From contig NZ_PSTZ01000007.1 of NCBI RefSeq assembly GCF_002931555.1, positions 124,001 through 188,000 on the forward strand: a DNA stretch of 64,000 nt. Direction: 5' to 3'. This DNA is from Pseudoclavibacter sp. RFBB5 (GTDB taxonomy: Bacteria; Actinomycetota; Actinomycetes; Actinomycetales; Microbacteriaceae). The notes under the pieces are model-generated. The model worked only from the letters and a program-made list of their open reading frames with translations. It was not told the origin of the DNA and ran no database searches. This document shows positions 59,599 to 64,000 of this stretch, one piece after another. The translations under genes were made by a program, and so were the position numbers. Within the stretch, counting starts at the first letter, position 1. Each line of letters begins with the position of its first letter.

Positions 59599-60411
59599 TC
59601 AGCTCCTAGCGGTCACGGACGTGGTGGCCGCTGTCGCCGTGGCTGCGGGCGCGAAGGGGCGCAGCTCGACGCCGGCCTCGGTGAGCGCGAGCCGCACCTG
59701 CCTGGCCATGTCGGTGGCTCCGGGGCTGTCGCCGTGCACGCAGATCGAGTCGGCGCGCAGCTCGAGCGTGCTGCCATCGATGGCCTCGAGGAGGCCTTCC
59801 GTCGCGAGGCGCACCATGCGCTTCGCGACCTCGTCGACGTCGTGCAGCACGGCTCCCGGCTCCCGGCGGGAGACGAGGGTGCCCTGCGGGGTGTAGGCGC
59901 GGTCGGCGAACGCCTCGATCGCGGTGGGCAGGCCCGCCTCGGTCGCGAGGCGGAGCACGGCCGAGCCTGGCATGCCGAGGAGCACGAGGCTCGGGTCGAC
60001 GAGGCGCACGGCCTCGACGACGTCGGCGGCCTGGCGCTCGTCGTGCACGATCGTGTTGTAGAGGGCGCCGTGCGGCTTCACGTAGCTGACGCTGGTCCCC
60101 TCGGCGGCCGCGAGTGCTTGCAGCGCGCCGATCTGGTAGATCACGTCGGCGACGAGGTCGTCGGTGGCGACGTCGATGTTGCGGCGCCCGAAGCCGGCCA
60201 GGTCGCGGTAGCCGACGTGTGCGCCGATCGCGACCCCTGCATCCGCCGCCCCCTTGACGGTGGAGCGGATGGCGCGCGGGTCGCCGGCGTGGAAGCCGCA
60301 GGCGACGTTGGCGCTCGTGACGATGCCGAGCATCTCCTGGTCGTCGCCGAGGGTCCAGCGGCCGAAGCCCTCGCCGAGGTCGCTGTTGAGGTCGATGGCA
60401 CGTGCGTTCAT
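59599..60411 (-). CDS. pxpA: 5-oxoprolinase subunit PxpA (LamB/YcsF family)
   Basis: 270 residues. Family signatures [13 protein letters not shown] and [14 protein letters not shown] are near the N-terminus, followed by [16 protein letters not shown] and [11 protein letters not shown]. PxpA is needed with PxpBC for ATP-dependent ring opening of 5-oxoproline. GAAAGG lies before the ATG at 60411; sequence upstream in the same frame overlaps the transporter gene and is not used. Confidence 0.92.
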   Translation of the reverse strand: MNARAIDLNSDLGEGFGRWTLGDDQEMLGIVTSANVACGFHAGDPRAIRSTVKGAADAGVAIGAHVGYRDLAGFGRRNIDVATDDLVADVIYQIGALQALAAAEGTSVSYVKPHGALYNTIVHDERQAADVVEAVRLVDPSLVLLGMPGSAVLRLATEAGLPTAIEAFADRAYTPQGTLVSRREPGAVLHDVDEVAKRMVRLATEGLLEAIDGSTLELRADSICVHGDSPGATDMARQVRLALTEAGVELRPFAPAATATAATTSVTARS

Positions 60412-60440
60412 GTGGTCAGCCTTTCGCTCGGGGATGCGGA

Positions 60441-61733
60441 TCAGGTGTTGAGGAGGTCGAAGATCGGTCCGACCGCGTTGACCGCCATGTACCAGGTGAT
60501 GACCGTCGCGAGCGTGCCGATGATCAGCAGCCACTTCGGGTACTTCGCACCGCCCAGCTTCGACGGGCGGAACCAGCCGATGTACATGAACAGCGTGAGG
60601 CCGATGGGCAGGATGAGGCCGTTGAAGCCGCCCACGAAGACGAGCAGGGTGGCTGGCGGGGTGCCGATGGACAGGTAGACGGCGAGCGAGAAGACGATGA
60701 AGCCCACGGTCCAGAAGTCGGCGGCGCGGCCGGCGATGCGCTTCGAGAACACGGGGAGGAACGAGACCGAGGTGTAGGCAGCGCCGATGATGCTCGTGAG
60801 GGCGGCGAGCCAGAAGATGGCGCCGAAGATGCGGAAGCCGGCCTCGCCCGCGGCTGCCTGGAAGGCATCGGCGGCGGGGTTGAGGGTCGTGTCGAGGACG
60901 ACGCCGCTCGCGACGACGCCGAGGATGGCGAGGAACAGCACGTAGCGCATGACGCCCGTGATAACGATGCCGGTGACGGCGGCGCGGTTGACCTGTCTGA
61001 TGTGCTCGGGTCCGGCGTTGCCGGAGTCGAGGAGCTTGTGCGCGCCCGAGTAGACGATGTACCCGCCGACGGTGCCGCCGACGATGGTCGTGATGGTGGC
61101 GAAGTTGATGGTGTCGGGGAGGATCGTCTGGCGCAGCGCGTCGCCGATGGGCGGCTGGGCCACGATCGCGACGATGACGGTCAGGAGGATCATGGCGACG
61201 CCCGCGACGATGACGACGCGGTCCATGACGATGCCGGCACGCTTGATGAGGAAGATGGCGATGGCGATCGCGGCGCTGATGACGGCGCCGATCTTCACGT
61301 CGAGGCCGAGGAGCACGTTGAGGCCGAGCCCGGCGCCGCCGATGTTCCCGATGTTGAAGACGAGGCCGCCGATGACGATGAGCACGGCGAGGACGTACCC
61401 GCTGCCCGGCAGGGCGTCGTTCGCGAGGGCGCTCGCGCGCTTCCCGGAGAGCGTGATCATGCGCCAGATGTTGAGCTGAACGGCGAGGTCGATGAGGACC
61501 GAGATGAGGATGCCGAAGGCGAACGCCGCGCCGAGCTGCTGGGTGAAGGTCGCCGTCTGCGTGATGAAGCCGGGGCCGATGGCCGAGGTGGCCATGAGGA
61601 AGAGGGCGCCGACCAGGGAGGTGCGGCGGGCTTTCGCGTACTGCTTGAGCTTCTCGGGGGTGCTCGCCTCGTCGGCGGCCGCGGAGCTGCCGGCTGGTGA
61701 GGCCGATGATGCGGGAGGAGGTGTAGAGGACAT
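60441..61733 (-). CDS. NRAMP-family transporter lacking canonical metal-site motifs
   Basis: 430 residues with eleven hydrophobic segments after a hydrophilic start of about 38. The fold resembles NRAMP ([20 protein letters not shown] as TM1), but the DPGN metal-binding motif of TM1 reads GPGF and TM6 lacks the usual MPH. It therefore probably does not carry Mn or Fe. Its genomic place, first in the pxp operon and 29 nt before pxpA, resembles ycsG beside ycsF in Bacillus and suggests uptake of 5-oxoproline or a related amino acid (inference). GGAACGAG precedes the ATG. Confidence 0.85.
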   Translation of the reverse strand: MSSTPPPASSASPAGSSAAADEASTPEKLKQYAKARRTSLVGALFLMATSAIGPGFITQTATFTQQLGAAFAFGILISVLIDLAVQLNIWRMITLSGKRASALANDALPGSGYVLAVLIVIGGLVFNIGNIGGAGLGLNVLLGLDVKIGAVISAAIAIAIFLIKRAGIVMDRVVIVAGVAMILLTVIVAIVAQPPIGDALRQTILPDTINFATITTIVGGTVGGYIVYSGAHKLLDSGNAGPEHIRQVNRAAVTGIVITGVMRYVLFLAILGVVASGVVLDTTLNPAADAFQAAAGEAGFRIFGAIFWLAALTSIIGAAYTSVSFLPVFSKRIAGRAADFWTVGFIVFSLAVYLSIGTPPATLLVFVGGFNGLILPIGLTLFMYIGWFRPSKLGGAKYPKWLLIIGTLATVITWYMAVNAVGPIFDLLNT

Positions 61734-61785
61734 GACTCGTTCCAGTTCGGTAGGGGAGCAGCGAGTGATTGCGGCAACCCTACGG

Positions 61786-61817
61786 TTGTTCAACGCTGAG
61801 CAACAGATTGTTCAACG
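61786..61817. repeat. Two direct copies of TTGTTCAACG in the pxp promoter region
   Basis: TTGTTCAACG at 61786-61795 and 61808-61817, 22 bp apart, between the predicted promoter and the NRAMP-like gene. Possible second regulator site. Confidence 0.4.
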
Positions 61818-61845
61818 ATAGACGCGTAAATGTCTTGTTACAAGA
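61815..61845 (-). promoter_or_regulatory. pxp operon promoter with GntR/FCD-type operator
   Basis: Palindrome TCTTGT-T-ACAAGA (61833-61845) fits FCD-type operators. On the minus strand -35 TTGTAA (61838-61843) lies inside it, followed by a 17-nt spacer and -10 TATCGT (61815-61820), so binding would block the promoter. Confidence 0.55.
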
Positions 61846-61901
61846 TGTATCGGGGTTGTTTCCGGAATCCGATCGACGAGTTCGACGTCCGAGCCCGCCG
61901 G

Positions 61902-61907
61902 TAGAGT
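61902..61907 (+). promoter_or_regulatory. Leaderless-type -10 box TAGAGT
   Basis: TAGAGT, 7 nt, then the GTG at 61915 of the GntR regulator. Confidence 0.5.
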
Positions 61908-61914
61908 TCGAAGC

Positions 61915-62583
61915 GTGAACGCAGCCGACGAGACCCTCGACAGGGCCGAGCGGGCGGCCTCGAGCCTCCGCCAGATGATCGTCGCGGGCGAGATCGTTCC
62001 CGGTCAGCGCCTCTCGGAGAGCGCGATGACGGAGCGGCTCGAGGTCTCGCGCAACACCCTTCGCGAGGCGTTCCGCATGCTCACGGCGGAGCGGCTGCTC
62101 ACCCGCCGCCCCAATGCCGGCGTCTTCGTCGCCGTCCCCTCGCTCGCATCCATCCTCGACATCTACCGGGTGCGACGCATGATCGAGGTGCAGGCGTTGC
62201 GCGCGGCCCCCGGTCGGCACCCGGCAGGCACGCGGATGCGAGAAGCCGTCGAGCGCGCGCTCCAGGGTCGCGAGGCCGGTGACTGGGCCGCCGTCGGCAC
62301 CGCCAACATGGAGTTCCACACGGCGATCGTCGCGCTCGCGGACAGCGAGCGGCTCGACCGCGTGTACGCGAACGTCTCCGCCGAGCTCCGGCTCGCCTTC
62401 GGCTTCCTCGAGGACCTCGAGTACCTGCACGCCCCGTACATCGAGCTGAACCAGCGGGTGCTCGCGCTCCACACCGCGGGCGACACCGAGGGTGCTGCGC
62501 AGGCGCTCGACGAATACCTCGTGAGGTCGGAGCGCACCGTGCTGGCCGCCTACGCGCGCATCGCGCCTGAGCCGACGATCTGA
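61915..62583 (+). CDS. GntR-family regulator with FCD domain
   Basis: 222 residues. Winged helix-turn-helix (LSESAMTERLEVSRNTLREA, then FRMLTAERLLTRRPNAGVFV) and an all-helical FCD domain with EFHTAIVALADSERL and the His that binds metal and ligand (ALHTAGD). Divergent from the 5-oxoprolinase operon across a gap with a matching palindrome, so it is the likely regulator, sensing 5-oxoproline or a related acid. GTG start with a leaderless box. Confidence 0.9.
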   Translation: MNAADETLDRAERAASSLRQMIVAGEIVPGQRLSESAMTERLEVSRNTLREAFRMLTAERLLTRRPNAGVFVAVPSLASILDIYRVRRMIEVQALRAAPGRHPAGTRMREAVERALQGREAGDWAAVGTANMEFHTAIVALADSERLDRVYANVSAELRLAFGFLEDLEYLHAPYIELNQRVLALHTAGDTEGAAQALDEYLVRSERTVLAAYARIAPEPTI

Positions 62584-62666
62584 TCCGAGGACCGCGTCCG
62601 ACGCTCTGCGCCGATCCAACCGCCACGCATCTGACGTCCCAACCCGCCCCCTTGAAGGAGCCCGCC

Positions 62667-63371
62667 GTGTCGCTCACCGCCCTCGTCGTCCGCCACGTGG
62701 TCTTCGAGGACCTCGGCCTGCTCCGTGAGGTGCTCACCGCGCGCGGGTACGGCATCCGCTACCTGGAAGCCGGGCAGGACGAGATAACCGCGGACGAGCT
62801 GCTCGCGGCCGACCTCGTCGTGGTGCTCGGCGGACCGATCGGGGTGGGGGATGCGGAGCGCTACCCGTTCCTCGCGCCCGAGATCGCGGCGATCAGAGCT
62901 CGGGTCGAGGCCGACCGCCCGACGCTCGGCGTGTGCCTCGGAGCCCAGCTCATGGCGGCAGCCATGGGCGCAGACGTTGCGCCGACGGGCAGGGTCGAGA
63001 TCGGCTTCTCGCCGCTGACGCTCACGGAAGACGGAGCGGGCTCTGTGCTCGAGGGGCTGCGCGACGTGCCGGTGCTGCACTGGCACGGCGACCAGTTCGA
63101 GATTCCCGCCGGCGTCGCGCGGCTGGCCGAGACCCCGGGCTTCCCGAACCAGGCGTTCGCCGCGGGCCCGAACCTGCTCGGCCTGCAGTTCCACCTCGAG
63201 GTCGACCCGCAGATGGTCGAGACGTGGCTCATCGCGAACGCCTACGAGCTGGCGATGCACGAGCTCGACCCGCGGAAGATCAGGGCGGATGCGCTCGAGC
63301 TCGCGCCGCGCCTCACGGCCGCCGCGCGCGAGGTCGTCGGCGCCTGGCTCGACGGCCTCGCGCGCTCCTAG
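62667..63371 (+). CDS. Class I glutamine amidotransferase-like protein
   Basis: 234 residues. Catalytic triad Cys90 (LGVCLGAQL), His176 and Glu178 (LQFHLEV). Stand-alone class I GATase of the GuaA-like type with no synthase domain; such proteins hydrolyse glutamine-like or gamma-glutamyl compounds. Position next to 5-oxoproline genes makes a gamma-glutamyl substrate attractive but unproven. GTG at 62667 is taken because GAAGGAG lies 7 nt upstream. It overlaps the convergent gene by 4 nt. Confidence 0.88.
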   Translation: MSLTALVVRHVVFEDLGLLREVLTARGYGIRYLEAGQDEITADELLAADLVVVLGGPIGVGDAERYPFLAPEIAAIRARVEADRPTLGVCLGAQLMAAAMGADVAPTGRVEIGFSPLTLTEDGAGSVLEGLRDVPVLHWHGDQFEIPAGVARLAETPGFPNQAFAAGPNLLGLQFHLEVDPQMVETWLIANAYELAMHELDPRKIRADALELAPRLTAAAREVVGAWLDGLARS

Positions 63372-64000
63372 GCTGGCACGCCGGTCGTTTCGGCGTTGCT
63401 CCCTGCTCGGGAGAACGGCACCCCGCGCGGCACCACGAGCGGCCCGCCCGTGATGGGGTCGTCGATGACGACGTTCGGCAGGCCGTAGATATCCTCGACC
63501 CGCTCGCTCGTCACCACCTCGCGTGGCGTTCCCGACGCGAGGATGCGGCCGTCGCGCATCGCGATGATGTGGTCGGCGTAGCGCGCGGCGTGGTTGAGGT
63601 CGTGGAGCACGGCCACGATGGTGCGGCCGCTGCGGTTGAGGTGCGCGAAGAGCTCCATGAGCTCCACCTGGTGGGCGATGTCGAGGAACGTCGTCGGCTC
63701 GTCGAGGAGGAGGAGGTCGGTCTGCTGCGCGAGGACCATGGCAACCCAGACGCGCTGCCGCTGGCCGCCGGAGAGCTCGTCGACGCGTCGCGCCGCGAGC
63801 GGCAGGGTGCCCGTCGCGTCGAGCGCGTCGCGGACGGCACGCTCGTCGGCTGGCGACCATTGGCGGAGGAGGCGCTGGTGGGCGAACCTGCCGCGCCCGA
63901 CGAGGTCGGCGACGGTGATGCCATCCGGGGCGAGCGCCGACTGCGGCAGGAGGCCGAGGCGGCGGGCGACGTCCTTCGCACGCATGCTCGTGATGGCCTT
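63368..64000 (-). CDS. Iron-siderophore ABC transporter ATPase, C-terminal part
   Basis: The 3' 211 codons of a FecE-type ATPase; the Walker A end is beyond the right edge. Seen are LLPQSALAPDGITVADLVGRGR, signature LSGGQRQR, Walker B LLLLDEPTTFLD, and switch His in AVLHDLNHAARYADHI. Very similar in every motif to the ATPase at 37439-38299, so the genome has at least two such importers. Its permease genes would lie to the right. Confidence 0.93.
   Translation of the reverse strand, partial: KAITSMRAKDVARRLGLLPQSALAPDGITVADLVGRGRFAHQRLLRQWSPADERAVRDALDATGTLPLAARRVDELSGGQRQRVWVAMVLAQQTDLLLLDEPTTFLDIAHQVELMELFAHLNRSGRTIVAVLHDLNHAARYADHIIAMRDGRILASGTPREVVTSERVEDIYGLPNVVIDDPITGGPLVVPRGVPFSRAGSNAETTGVPA

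Overview
The window is 64 kb of high-GC DNA (roughly 69% by eye) with tightly packed genes, many GTG starts and 1-8 nt gene overlaps. It carries actinobacterial marker families: the phosphomutase/DUF3090/SCO1664-type kinase trio, mycothiol-dependent-type enzymes, a DUF222-HNH endonuclease and FCD GntR regulators. Together with the very frequent word GGATGCG, this points to a chromosome segment of a Microbacteriaceae-like actinobacterium. I saw no rRNA, tRNA, CRISPR array, insertion sequence or phage module.

Left part (1-13063): a hexarate (glucarate/galactarate-type) catabolic island. An oligopeptide-family ABC transporter is split: binding lipoprotein and two permeases at 449-4182, the fused two-domain ATPase 7 kb away at 11234-13063. 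Between them lie a TauE/SafE permease, a 2-hydroxyacid dehydrogenase, two different glucarate dehydratases, 5-dehydro-4-deoxyglucarate dehydratase and a divergent LysR regulator. A near-identical 13-bp motif sits upstream of the transporter and upstream of kdgD.

13075-20996: a cupin gene leads into dmmA-dmmB-dmmC (dimethylamine monooxygenase), followed by a second TauE/SafE permease, a PfkB sugar kinase, a maleylpyruvate isomerase-like protein and a formaldehyde-dehydrogenase-like zinc alcohol dehydrogenase. 21013-32813: DUF2975/XRE pair with a nested palindrome, an SRPBCC protein, the conserved trio of unknown function, an ABC-F protein, a MarR/MFS divergent pair with a dense operator, a secreted or anchored lipase, a BP74-like lipoprotein and small hypotheticals.

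32064-45909: SGNH hydrolase, a FrnE/DsbA oxidoreductase translationally coupled to a 62-residue protein of unknown family ending in two cysteines, a frameshifted DUF222-HNH gene, umuDC, a complete FecBCDE-type iron-siderophore uptake operon behind an iron-box promoter, an AraC regulator, and a photolyase. 46040-56086: MacB/FtsX-type ABC exporter, aldo/keto reductase, a DUF4395 membrane protein with two anchored thioredoxin-like proteins (the second degenerate), a GAP-family membrane protein, a NarL-type two-component system and small enzymes.

Right end (56165-64000): a 5-oxoprolinase locus (NRAMP-like transporter, pxpA, fused pxpB-pxpC, biotin carboxylase-BCCP) under a divergent GntR/FCD regulator, a glutamine amidotransferase and the start of a second iron-siderophore ATPase. 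Across the window at least twelve genes have a TANNNT -10 hexamer 6-8 nt before the start codon, so leaderless mRNAs look common and they settle several starts. Several strong palindromes sit in convergent gaps. No computation was possible; family calls rest on recognised motifs and are stated with confidence.
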